Assembly: GCA_002189035.1 (NCBI GenBank)
Contig: NEEC01000237.1
Span: forward strand, 1-26,872
Source of the DNA: Utricularia gibba
Taxonomy: Eukaryota; Streptophyta; Magnoliopsida; Lamiales; Lentibulariaceae
Length of the DNA: 26,872 nt
Direction of reading: 5' to 3'
The notes below the pieces were generated by a model. That model ran no database searches. It saw only the letters and a list, made by a program, of their open reading frames with translations, and was not told the origin of the DNA. This document shows, in pieces, positions 12,251 through 24,400 of this stretch (position 1 is the first letter of the stretch; the number at the start of each line of letters is the position of its first letter). The translations under genes were made by a program, and so were the position numbers.

Positions 12251-12931
12251 AAGCTTTCAAAACGGAAGATGACCGCCTCGGAATGAGCTTCGAAACGGTG
12301 TGTCGTGCGCAACGTGGCTCATCACGGTTTTAAGATATCGACAAAATACGGAATGGTGCACGAGGCCTTCATCAGGTGTGGGTTGGAACACAACCGTGGC
12401 ATTGTAAGGGATCGCCTCAAAAAAAAATTTCACACCTTCCAATGAAATGCATATGTTTTGCAAGCGAGAAATCCATTTGCGTCGAATCGGAAGTCCGAGT
12501 CGCATCATCGCGAACGTCGTGGCCACTTTGTGGCACAATTGAAGGGTAATATAAGGAAATAATTCGAGCTCTGATATATTGTCGGACGACGAAGCTTCAA
12601 AAACGGAAGATGACCGCCGGAATGAGCTTCGAAACGGTGTGTCGTGCGCAACGTGGCTCATCACGGTTTTCAAGATATCGACAAAATACGGAATGGTGCA
12701 CGAGGCCTTCATCAGGTGTGGGTTGGAACACACCGTGGCATTGTAAGGATCGCCTCAAAAACGAAAATTTCACACCTTCCAATGAAATCCATATGTTTGA
12801 AAGCGAGAAATCCATTTGCGTCGAATCGGAAGCCCCGAGTCGCATCATCGCGAACGTCGTGGCCACTTTGTGGCACAATTGAAGGGTAATATAAGGCAAT
12901 AATTCGAGCTCTGATACATCGTCGGACGACG
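12251..12931. repeat. Two satellite units between the seven-unit series
   Basis: The unit at 12251 begins with A-type markers (CGAACGACA, GCCTCGG, GCCTTCAT) but ends like X (ATTTGCG) and has AAGGAAATAATTC. The unit at 12592 has A-like GCCTTCAT, AAGGATCGCC and ATCCATATG in its first part and X-like ATTTGCG and GAAGCCCCG after. Both look mosaic. Confidence 0.75.
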
Positions 12932-15321
12932 AAGCTTCCAAAACGGAAGATGACCGCCCTGGAATGAGCTTCGAAACGGTGTGTCGTGCGCAACGTGGCT
13001 CATCACGGTTTCAAGATATCGAAAAATACGGAATGGTGCACGAGGCCTTCATCAGGTGTGGGTTGGAACACAACCGTGGCATTGTAAGGGATCGCCTCAA
13101 AAACAAAAATTTCACACCTTCCAATGAAATGCATATGTTTTGCAAGCGAGAAATCACATTTGCGTCGAATTGGAAGCCCCGAGTCGCATCATCGCGAACG
13201 TCGTGGCCACTTTGTGGCACAATTGAAGGCTAATATAAGGCAATAATTCGAGCTCTGATAATCGTCGGACGACGAAGCTTCAAAAACGGAAGATGACCGC
13301 CTGGAATGAGCTTCGAAACGGTGTGTCGTGTGCAACGGCTCATCACGGTTTTCAAGATATCGAAAAATACGGAATGGTGCACGAGGCCTGCATCAGGTGT
13401 GGGTTGGAACACAACCGTGGCATTGTAAGGGTCGCCTCTAAAACAAAAATTTCACACCTTCCAATGAAATGCATATGTTTTGAAAGCGAGAAATCCATTC
13501 GCGTCGAATCGGAAGTCCGAGGTCGCATCATCGCGAACGTCGTGGCCACTTTGTGGCACAATTGAAGGTAATATAAGGCAATAATTCGAGCTCTGATACA
13601 TCGTCGGACGACGAAGCTTCAAAAACGGAAGATGACCGCTCTGGAATGAGCTTCGAAACGGTGTGTCGTGTGCAACGGCTCATCACGGTTTTCAAGATAT
13701 TTACAAAATACGGAATGGTGCACGAGGCCTGCATCAGGTGTGGGTTGGAACACAACCGTGGCATTGTAAGGGATCGCCTCTAAAACAAAAATTTCACACC
13801 TTCCAATGAAATCCATATGTTTGAAGCGAGAAAACCCATTCGCGTCGAATCGGAAGTCCGAGGTCGCATCATCGCGAACGTCGTGGCCACTTTGTGGCAC
13901 AATTGAAGGGTAATATAAGGCAATAATTCGAGCTCTGATACATCGTCGGACGACGAAGCTTCAAAAACGGAAGATGACCGCTCTGGAATGAGCTTCGAAA
14001 CGGTGTGTCGTGTGCAACAAGGCTCATCACGGTTTTCAAGATATTTACAAAATACGGAATGGTGCACGAGGCCTTCATCAGGTGTGGGTTGGAACACAAC
14101 CGTGGCATTGTAAGGGATCGCCTCTAAAACAAAAATTTCACACCTTCCAATGAAATCCATATGTTTGAAGCGAGAAATCCCATTCGCGTCGAATCGGAAG
14201 TCCGAGGTCGCATCATCGCGAACGTCGTGGCCACTTTGTGGCACAATTGAAGGCTAATATAAGGCAATAATTCGAGCTCTGATATATTGTCGACGACAAG
14301 CTTCAAAACGGAAGATGACCGCCTGGAATGAGCTTCGAAACGGTGTGTCGTGCGAAACGTGGCTCATCACGGTTTTCAAGATATCGATAAAATACGGAAT
14401 GGTGCACGAGGCCTGCATCAGGTGTGGGTTGGAACACACCGTGGCATTGTAAGGGATCGCCTCAAAAACGAAAATTTCACACCTTCCAATGAAATGCATA
14501 TGTTTTGCAAGCGAGAAATACATTCGCGTCGAATCGGAAGTCCCAGTCGCATCATCGCGAACGTCGTGGCCACTTTGTGGCACAATTGAAGGCTAATATA
14601 AGGCAATAATTCGAGCTCTGATACATCGTCGAACGACGAAGCTTCAAAACGGAAGATGACCGCCTCGGAATGAGCTTCGAAACGGTGTGTCGTGCGCAAC
14701 GCGGCTCATCACGGTTTTCAAGATATCGACAAAATACGGAATGGTGCACGAGGCCTTCATCAGGTGTGGGTTGGAACACACCGTGGCATTGTAAGGATCG
14801 CCTCAAAAACGAAAATTTCACACCTTCCAATGAAATCCATATGTTTGAAAGCGAGAAATCCCATTCGCGTCGAATCGGAAGTCCGAGGTCGCATCATCGC
14901 GAACGTCGTGGCCACTTTGTGGCACAATTGAAGGGTAATATAAGGCAATAATTCGAGCTCTGATACATCGTCGGACGACGAAGCTTCAAAACGGAAGATG
15001 ACCGCCCTGAATGAGCTTCGAAACGGTGTGTCGTGCGCAACGTGGCTCATCACGGTTTTCAAGATATCGACAAAATACGGAATGGTGCACGAGGCCTGCA
15101 TCAGGTGTGGGTTGGAACACAACGTGCATTGTAAGGGATCGCCTCAAAACAAAAATTTCACACCTTCCAATGAAATGCATATGTTTTGCAAGCGAGAAAT
15201 CCCATTCGCGTCGAATCGGAAGTCCCGAGTCGCATCATCGCGAACGTCGTGGCCACTTTGTGGCACAATTGAAGGCTAATATAAGGCAATAATTCGAGCT
15301 CTGATACATCGTCGAACGACA
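12932..15321. repeat. Seven-unit series X-T-T-T-G-A-B, version II
   Basis: Units at 12932 (X, ending GATAATCGTCGG), 13275, 13614 and 13956 (T; the first two have the shorter GTGTGCAACGGCTC), 14298 (G), 14639 (A) and 14981 (B). Unit order and linked markers follow 9865-12250 at an offset of about 3067 bp, or nine units. The G-A pair inside it (14298-14980) instead matches 9184-9864 most closely. Confidence 0.75.
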
Positions 15322-16693
15322 AAGCTTCAAAACGGAAGATGACCGCCTCGGAATGAGCTTCGAAACGGTGTGTCATGCGCAACGCGGCTCATCACGGTTT
15401 TAAGATATCGACAAAATACGGAATGGTGCACGAGGCCTTCATCAGGTGTGGGTTGGAACACACCGTGGCATTGTAAGGATCGCCTCAAAAACGAAAATTT
15501 CACACCTTCCAATGAAATCCATATGTCTTGAAAGCGAGAAATCCCATTCGCGTCGAATCGGAAGTCCGAGGTCGCATCATCGCGAACGTCGTGGCCACTT
15601 TGTGGCACAATTGAAGGGTAATATAAGGCAATAATTCGAGCTCTGATACATCGTCGGACGACGAAGCTTCCAAAACGGAAGATGACGCCCTGGAATGAGC
15701 TTCGAAACGGTGTGTCGTGCGAACGTGGCTCATCACGGTTTTCAAGATATCGACAAAATACGGAATGGTGCACGAGGCCTGCATCAGGTGTGGGTTGGAA
15801 CACAACCGTGCATTGTAAGGGATCGCCTCAAAAACAAAAATTTCACACCTTCCAATGAAATGCATATGTTTTGCAAGCGAGAAATCCCATTCGCGTCGAA
15901 TCGGAAGTCCCGAGTCGCATCATCGCGAACGTCGTGGCCACTTTGTGGCACAATTGAAGGCTAATATAAGGCAATAATTCGAGCTCTGATACATCGTCGA
16001 ACGACGAAGCTTCAAAACGGAAGATGACCGCCTCGGAATGAGCTTCGAAACGGTGTGTCGTGCGCAACGTGGCTCATCACGGTTTTAAGATATCGACAAA
16101 ATACGGAATGGTGCACGAGGCCTTCATCAGGTGTGGGTTGGAACACACCGTGGCATTGTAAGGGATCGCCTCAAAAACGAAAATTTCACACCTTCCAATG
16201 AAATCCATATGTCTTGAAAGCGAGAAATCCCATTCGCGTCGAATCGGAAGTCCGAGGTCGCATCATCGCGAACGTCGTGGCCACTTTGTGGCACAATTGA
16301 AGGCTAATATAAGGCAATAATTCGAGCTCTGATATATCGTCGGACGACGAAGCTTCCAAAACGGAAGATGACCGCCCTGGAATGAGCTTCGAAACGGTGT
16401 GTCGTGCGCAACGTGGCTCATCACGGTTTCAAGATATCGAGAAAATACGGAATGGTGCACGAGGCCTGCATCAGGTGTGGGTTGGAACACAACCGTGCAT
16501 TGTAAGGGATCGCCTCAAAAACAAAAATTTCACACCTTCCAATGAAATGCATATGTTTTTGCAAGCGAGAAATCCATTCGCGTCGAATTGGAAGCCCCGA
16601 GTCGCATCATCGCGAACGTCGTGGCCACTTTGTGGCACAATTGAAGGCTAATATAAGGCAATAATTCGAGCTCTGATACATCGTCGGACGACG
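14639..16693. repeat. Dimeric higher-order repeat, three A-B dimers (~684 bp each)
   Basis: A units at 14639, 15322 and 16007 alternate with B units at 14981, 15664 and 16350. A-to-A distances are 683 and 685; B-to-B distances are 683 and 686. A units share CGAACGAC before HindIII, GCCTCGG, GCCTTCAT, ATCCATATGT, AAATCCCATTCGCG and CCGAGGTCG. B units share CGGACGACG, CCCTG, GCCTGCAT, CGTGCATTG, TTTTGCAAGCG and mostly AGTCCCGAG. The last B unit (16350) is partly X-like (AATTGG, GAAGCCCCG). Confidence 0.85.
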
Positions 16694-17039
16694 AAGCTTC
16701 AAAAACGGAAGATGACCGCTCTGGAATGAGCTTCGAAACGGTGTGTCGTGTGCAACAAGGCTCATCACGGTTTTCAAGATATTTACAAAATACGGAATGG
16801 TGCACGAGGCCTGCATCAGGTGTGGGTTGGAACACAACCGTGGCATTGTAAGGGTTCGCCTCTAAAACAAAAATTTCATACCTTCCAATGAAATCCATAT
16901 GTCTTGAATGCGAGAAAACCCATTCGCGTCGAATCGGAAGTCCGAGGTCGCATCATCGCGAACGTCGTGGCCACTTTGTGGCACAATTGAAGGCTAATAT
17001 AAGGCAATAATTCGAGCTCTGATACATCGTCGAACGACA
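16694..17039. repeat. Type T satellite unit with private GTCTTGAATGCG
   Basis: At 346 bp it is joint longest. It has GCTCTGG, GTGTGCAACAAGGCTC, GATATTTAC, GGGTTCGCC and CATACC, then GTCTTGAATGCG from 16901, followed by AAAACCCATTCGCG. GTCTTGAATGCG occurs elsewhere in the window only in the right-edge unit at 26576. Confidence 0.85.
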
Positions 17040-20000
17040 AAGCTTCAAAACGGAAGATGACCGCCTGGAATGAGCTTCGAAACGGTGTGTCGTGCGCAAC
17101 GTGGCTCATCACGGTTTTAAGATATCGACAAAATACGGAATGGTGCACGAGGCCTTCATCAGGTGTGGGTTGGAACACACCCGTGGCATTGTAAGGGATC
17201 GCCTCTAAAACGAAAATTTCACACCTTCCAATGAAATCCATATGTTTTGAAAGCGAGAAATCCCATTCGCGTCGAATCGGAAGTCCGAGGTCGCATCATC
17301 GCGAACGTCGTGGCCACTTTGTGGCACAATTGAAGGGTAATATAAGGCAATAATTCGAGCTCTGATATATTGTCGGACGACGAAGCTTCAAAACGGAAGA
17401 TGACCGCCCTGGAATGAGCTTCGAAACGGTGTGTCGTGCGCAACGTGGCTCATCACGGTTTTCAAGATATCGACAAAATACGGAATGGTGCACGAGGCCT
17501 GCATCAGGTGTGGGTTGGAACACAACCGTGGCATTGTAAGGGATCGCCTCTAAAACGAAAATTTCACACCTTCCAATGAAATGCATATGTTTTGCAAGCG
17601 AGAAATCACATTTGCGTCGAATTGGAAGCCCCGAGTCGCATCATCGCGAACGTCGTGGCCACTTTGTGGCACAATTGAAGGGTAATATAAGGAATAATTC
17701 GAGCTCTGATATATTGTCGGACGACGAAGCTTCAAAAACGGAAGATGACCGCCCTGGAATGAGCTTCGAAACGGTGTGTCGTGCGCAACGTGGCTCATCA
17801 CGGTTTCAAGATATCGAGAAAAATACGGAATGGTGCACGAGGCCTTCATCAGGTGTGGGTTGGAACACAACCGTGGCATTGTAAGGGATCGCCTCTAAAA
17901 CGAAAATTTCACACCTTCCAATGAAATGCATATGTTTTGCAAGCGAGAAATCCATTTGCGTCGAATCGGAAGCCCGAGTCGCATCATCGCGAACGTCGTG
18001 GCCACTTTGTGGCACAATTGAAGGGTAATATAAGGAATAATTCGAGCTCTGATATATTGTCGGACGACGAAGCTTCAAAAACGGAAGATGACCGCCTGGA
18101 ATGAGCTTCGAAACGGTGTGTCGTGCGCAACGTGGCTCATCACGGTTTCAAGATATCGAGAAAATACGGAATGGTGCACGAGGCCTGCATCAGGTGTGGG
18201 TTGGAACACAACCGTGGCATTGTAAGGGATCGCCTCTAAAACGAAAATTTCACACCTTCCAATGAAATGCATATGTTTTGAAGCGAGAAATCATTTGCGT
18301 CGAATCGGAAGCCCCGAGTCGCATCATCGCGAACGTCGTGGCCACTTTGTGGCACAATTGAAGGGTAATATAAGGCAATAATTCGAGCTCTAATACATCG
18401 TCGGACGACGAAGCTTCCAAAACGGAAGATGACGCCCTGGAATGAGCTTCGAAACGGTGTGTCGTGCGAAACGTGGCTCATCACGGTTTTCAAGATATCG
18501 ACAAAATACGGAATGGTGCACGAGGCCTGCATCAGGTGTGGGTTGGAACACAACGTGCCATTGTAAGGGATCGCCTCAAAAACAAAAATTTCACACCTTC
18601 CAATGAAATGCATATGTTTTGCAAGCGAGAAATCCCATTCGCGTCGAATCGGAAGTCCCGAGTCGCATCATCGCGAACGTCGTGGCCACTTGTGGCACAA
18701 TTGAAGGCTAATATAAGGCAATAATTCGAGCTCTGATACATCGTCGAACGACAAAGCTTCAAAACGGAAGATGACCGCCTCGGAATGAGCTTCGAAACGG
18801 TGTGTCGTGCGCAACGTGGCTCATCACGGTTTTCAAGATATCGACAAAATACGGAATGGTGCACGAGGCCTGCATCAGGTGTGGGTTGGAACACACCCGT
18901 GGCATTGTAAGGGATCGCCTCAAAACGAAAATTTCACACCTTCCAATGAAATCCATATGTTTGAAAGCGAGAAATCCCATTCGCGTCGAATCGGAAGTCC
19001 GAGGTCGCATCATCGCGAACGTCGTGGCCACTTTGTGGCACAATTGAAGGCTAATATAAGGCAATAATTCGAGCTCTGATATATTGTCGGACGACGAAGC
19101 TTCAAAACGGAAGATGACCGCCCTGGAATGAGCTTCGAAACGGTGTGTCGTGCAAACGTGGCTCATCACGGTTTTCAAGATATCGAAAATACGGAATGGT
19201 GCACGAGGCCTTCATCAGGTGTGGGTTGGAACACAACCGTGGCATTGTAAGGGATCGCCTCAAAAACAAAAATTTCACACCTTCCAATGAAATGCATATG
19301 TTTTGAAGCGAGAAATCCATTTGCGTCGAATCGGAAGCCCGAGTCGCATCATCGCGAACGTCGTGGCACTTTGTGGCACAATTGAAGGCTAATATAAGGC
19401 AATAATTCGAGCTCTGATACATCGTCGGACGACGAAGCTTCAAAAACGGAAGATGACCGCTCTGGAATGAGCTTCGAAACGGTGTGTCGTGCGCAACGTG
19501 GCTCATCACGGTTTTCAAGATATCGAAAAAATACGGAATGGTGCACGAGGCCTTCATCAGGTGTGGGTTGGAACACAACGTGGCATTGTAAGGGATCGCC
19601 TCTAAAACGAAAATTTCACACCTTCCAATGAAATGCATATGTTTTGAAGCGAGAAATCCATTCGCGTCGAATCGGAAGTCCCGAGTCGCATCATCGCGAA
19701 CGTCGTGGCCACTTTGTGGCACAATTGAAGGCTAATATAAGGCAATAATTCGAGCTCTGATATATTGTCGGACGACGAAGCTTCAAAACGGAAGATGACC
19801 GCCTGGAATGAGCTTCGAAACGGTGTGTCGTGCGCAACGTGGCTCATCACGGTTTCAAGATATCGAAAATACGGAATGGTGCACGAGGCCTTCATCAGGT
19901 GTGGGTTGGAACACAACCGTGGCATTGTAAGGGATCGCTCTAAAACGAAATTTCACACCTTCCAATGAAATGCATATGTTTTGCAAGCGAGAAATCACAT

Positions 20001-20115
20001 TTGCGTCGAATCGGAAGCCCGAGTCGCATCATCGCGAACGTCGTGGCCACTTTGTGGCACAATTGAAGGCTAATATAAGGCAATAATTCGAGCTCTGATA
20101 CATCGTCGGACGACG
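17040..20115. repeat. Nine mixed satellite units including a B-A dimer
   Basis: The unit at 17040 is type A. 17383, 17727 and 18070 are a run of X or X-like units; the first two share AAGGAATAATTC (one base short). 18411 (B, with CCACTTGTGG in the constant box) and 18754 (A-like) form a dimer. 19097, 19435 and 19778 are mixed, with GCCTTCAT and GAAAAT or GAAAAA after GATATC. The unit at 19097 has GTGGCACTTTG in the constant box. Confidence 0.85.
17383..17726. repeat. Representative full-length satellite unit
   Basis: This 344-bp copy is close to full length and serves as a reference for the unit. In order from HindIII it holds a BstBI site (TTCGAA), EcoRV (GATATC), ApaLI (GTGCAC), StuI (AGGCCT), the GGTTGGAACACAACC dyad, an A-rich stretch around CTCTAAAACGAAAATTTC, overlapping NsiI and NdeI sites (ATGCATATG), NruI (TCGCGA), MscI (TGGCCA), MfeI (CAATTG), SacI (GAGCTC), and the GTCGGACGAC dyad just before the next HindIII site. 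It is type X in its second half (ATTTGCG, AATTGG, GAAGCCCC). No reading frame stays open through the unit in a way that is kept from copy to copy. Confidence 0.9.
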
Positions 20116-21457
20116 AAGCTTCAAAAACGGAAGATGACCGCCCTGGAATGAGCTTCGAAACGGTGTGTCGTGCCTCATCACGGTTTTCAAGATATCGAAA
20201 ATACGGAATGGTGCACGAGGCCTGCATCAGGTGTGGGTTGGAACACAACGTGCATTGTAAGGGATCGCCTCAAAAAACAAAAATTTCACCTTCCAATGAA
20301 ATGCATATGTTTTTGCAAGCGAGAAATCCCATTCGCGTCGAATCGGAAGTCCCGAGTCGCATCATCGCGAACGTCGTGGCCACTTTGTGGCACAATTGAA
20401 GGCTAATATAAGGCAATAATTCGAGCTCTGATACATCGTCGAACGACAAAGCTTCAAAACGGAAGATGACCGCCGGAATGAGCTTCGAACGGTGTGTTGC
20501 GCAACGTGGCTCATCACGGTTTCAAGATATCGACAAAATACGGAATGGTGCACGAGGCCTGCATCAGGTGTGGGTTGGAACACAACCGTGGCATTGTAAG
20601 GGATCGCCTCAAAAACGAAAATTTCACACCTTCCAATGAAATCCATATGTTTGAAAGCGAGAAATCATTCGCGTCGAATCGGAAGTCCGAGGTCGCATCA
20701 TCGCGAACGTCGTGGCCACTTTGTGGCACAATTGAAGGGTAATATAAGGCAATAATTCGAGCTCTGATACATCGTCGGACGACGAAGCTTCAAAACGGAA
20801 GATGACCGCCCTGGAATGAGCTTCGAAACGGTGTGTCGTGCGCAACGTGGCTCATCACGGTTTTCAAGATATCGAAAAATACGGAATGGTGCACGAGGCC
20901 TGCATCAGGTGTGGGTTGGAACACAACCGTGGCATTGTAAGGGATCGCCTCAAAAAAAAATTTCACACCTTCCAATGAAATGCATATGTTTTGAAGCGAG
21001 AAATCCATTTGCGTCGAATTGGAAGCCCGAGTCGCATCATCGAACGTCGTGGCCACTTTGTGGCACAATTGAAGGCTAATATAAGGCAATAATTCGAGCT
21101 CTGATACATCGTCGGACGACGAAGCTTCAAAAACGGAAGATGACCGCTGGAATGAGCTTCGAAACGGTGTGTCGTGTGCAAGGCTCATCACGGTTTTCAA
21201 GATATCGACAAAATACGGAATGGTGCACGAGGCCTGCATCAGGTGTGGGTTGGAACACAACCGTGGCATTGTAAGGGATCGCCTCTAAAACAAAATTTCA
21301 CACCTTCCAATGAAATGCATATGTTTGAAGCGAGAAATCCATTCGCGTCGAATCGGAAGTCCGAGTCGCATCATCGCGAACGTCGTGGCCACTTTGTGGC
21401 ACAATTGAAGGCTAATATAAGGCAATAATTCGAGCTCTGATATATTGTCGAACGACG
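20116..21457. repeat. Cluster of four short, deletion-bearing units
   Basis: Four consecutive units of 333, 336, 337 and 336 bp, among the shortest in the array. The unit at 20116 (B-like) lacks nine bases, GCAACGTGG, at the junction 20173/20174 and two bases in TTTCACCTTCC. The unit at 20449 (A-like) has GCCGG, TTCGAACGG and GTGTTGCGC. The unit at 20785 lacks two bases in the constant box (ATCGAACG). The unit at 21122 is a T variant (GTGTGCAAGGCTC). Confidence 0.85.
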
Positions 21458-24400
21458 AAGCTTCAAAACGGAAGATGACCGCCTGGAATGAGCTTCGAAA
21501 CGGTGTGTCGTGCGCAACGTGGCTCATCACGGTTTTCAAGATATCGATAAAAATACGGAATGGTGCACGGGCCTGCATCAGGTGTGGGTTGGAACACACC
21601 CGTGGCATTGTAAGGGATCGCCTCTAAAACGAAAATTTCACACCTTCCAATGAAATGCATATGTTTGAAAGCGAGAAATCCATTCGCGTCGAATCGGAAG
21701 TCCGAGGTCGCATCATCGCGAACGTCGTGGCCACTTTGTGGCACAATTGAAGGGTAATATAAGGCAATAATTCGAGCTCTGATATATTGTCGGACGACGA
21801 AGCTTCAAAACGGAAGATGACCGCCCTGGAATGAGCTTCGAAACGGTGTGTCGTGCGCAACGTGGCTCATCACGGTTTTCAAGATATCGACAAAATACGG
21901 AATGGTGCACGAGGCCTGCATCAGGTGTGGGTTGGAACACAACCGTGGCATTGTAAGGGATCGCCTCTAAAAACGAAAATTTCACCTTCCAATGAAATGC
22001 ATATGTTTTGAAGCGAGAAATCCATTCGCGTCGAATCGGAAGTCCGAGTCGCATCATCGCGAACGTCGTGGCCACTTTGTGGCACAATTGAAGGGTAATA
22101 TAAGGCAATAATTCGAGCTCTGATATATTGTCGGACGACGAAGCTTCAAAAACGGAAGATGACCGCCCTGGAATGAGCTTCGAAACGGTGTGTCGTGCGC
22201 AACGTGGCTCATCACGGTTTCAAGATATCGAAAAATACGGAATGGTGCACGAGGCCTGCATCAGGTGTGGGTTGGAACACAACCGTGGCATTGTAAGGGA
22301 TCGCCTCTAAAACAAAAATTTCACACCTTCCAATGAAATGCATATGTTTTGAAGCGAGAAATCCATTTGCGTCGAATCGGAAGCCCCGAGTCGCATCATC
22401 GCGAACGTCGTGGCCACTTTGTGGCACAATTGAAGGCTAATATAAGGCAATAATTCGAGCTCTGATATATTGTCGGACGACGAAGCTTCAAAAACGGAAG
22501 ATGACCGCCTGGAATGAGCTTCGAAACGGTGTGTCGTGCGCAACGTGGCTCATCACGGTTTTCAAGATATCGACAAAATACGGAATGGTGCACGAGGCCT
22601 TCATCAGGTGTGGGTTGGAACACACCGTGGCATTGTAAGGGATCGCCTCTAAAACAAAATTTCACACCTTCCAATGAAATCATATGTTTTGAAGCGAGAA
22701 ATCCATTCGCGTCGAATCGGAAGTCCGAGTCGCATCATCGCGAACGTCGTGGCCACTTTGTGGCACAATTGAAGGTAATATAAGGCAATAATTCGAGCTC
22801 TGATATATTGTCGGACGACGAAGCTTCAAAACGGAAGATGACCGCCCTGGAATGAGCTTCGAAACGGTGTGTCGTGCGCAACGTGGCTCATCACGGTTTC
22901 AAGATATCGACAAAATACGGAATGGTGCACGAGGCCTGCATCAGGTGTGGGTTGGAACACAACCGTGGCATTGTAAGGGATCGCCTCTAAAACAAAAATT
23001 TCACACCTTCCAATGAAATCCATATGTTTTGAAGCGAGAAATCCATTTCGCGTCGAATCGGAAGTCCGAGGTCGCATCATCGCGAACGTCGTGGCCACTT
23101 TGTGGCACAATTGAAGGCTAATATAAGGCAATAATTCGAGCTCTGATATATCGTCGGACGACGAAGCTTCAAAAACGGAAGATGACCGCCCTGGAATGAG
23201 CTTCGAAACGGTGTGTCGTGCAACGTGGCTCATCACGGTTTTCAAGATATCGACAAAATACGGAATGGTGCACGAGGCCTGCATCAGGTGTGGGTTGGAA
23301 CACAACCGTGGCATTGTAAGGGATCGCCTCTAAAAAAAAATTTCACACCTTCCAATGAAATGCATATGTTTTGAAGCGAGAAATCCATTCGCGTCGAATC
23401 GGAAGTCCGAGTCGCATCATCGCGAACGTCGTGGCCACTTTGTGGCACAATTGAAGGCTAATATAAGGCAATAATTCGAGCTCTGATACATTGTCGGACG
23501 ACGAAGCTTCAAAAACGGAAGATGACCGCCCTGGAATGAGCTTCGAAACGGTGTGTCGTGCGCAACGTGGCTCATCACGGTTTTCAAGATATCGAAAAAA
23601 TACGGAATGGTGCACGAGGCCTTCATCAGGTGTGGGTTGGAACACAACCGTGGCATTGTAAGGGATCGCCTCAAAACAAAAATTTCACACCTTCCAATGA
23701 AATGCATATGTTTTGAAGCGAGAAATCCATTCGCGTCGAATCGGAAGTCCGAGTCGCATCATCGCGAACGTCGTGGCCACTTTGTGGCACAATTGAAGGC
23801 TAATATAAGGCAATATTCGAGCTCTGATACATCGTCGGACGACGAAGCTTCAAAACGGAAGATGACCGCCCTGGAATGAGCTTCGAAACGGTGTGTCGTG
23901 CGCAACGTGGCTCATCACGGTTTTCAAGATATATCGACAAAATACGGAATGGTGCACGAGGCCTGCATCAGGTGTGGGTTGGAACACAACCGTGGCATTG
24001 TAAGGGATCGCCTCTAAAACAAAATTTCACACCTTCCAATGAAATGCATATGTTTTGAAGCGAGAAATCCATTTGCGTCGAATCGGAAGCCCCGAGTCGC
24101 ATCATCGCGAACGTCGTGGCCACTTTGTGGCACAATTGAAGGCTAATATAAGGCAATAATTCGAGCTCTGATATATTGTCGGACGACGAAGCTTCAAAAA
24201 CGGAAGATGACCGCCTCGGAATGAGCTTCGAAACGGTGTGTCGTGCAAACGTGGCTCATCACGGTTTCAAGATATCGAAAAAATACGGAATGGTGCACGA
24301 GGCCTGCATCAGGTGTGGGTTGGAACACAACCGTGGCATTGTAAGGGATCGCCTCTAAAACAAAATTTCACACCTTCCAATGAAATGCATATGTTTTTAA

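Noticed and set aside
17383-17726. Origin of the unit from two ~170-bp halves
   Set aside because: Weak similarity at an offset of ~162 bases (GCTTCAAAAACGGAAGATG against GCCTCTAAAACGAAAATTT, then AATGA in both) is about 13 of 20 matches and does not continue. It is not distinguishable from chance by eye.
19102-19722. Long minus-strand open reading frame (206 codons), and similar frames of 60-196 codons throughout on both strands
   Set aside because: They span unit boundaries, repeat the same peptide fragments in shifted frames, and are broken by one-base indels in neighbouring copies. The minus strand simply has few stop codons. No conserved start, ribosome context or recognisable domain is seen.
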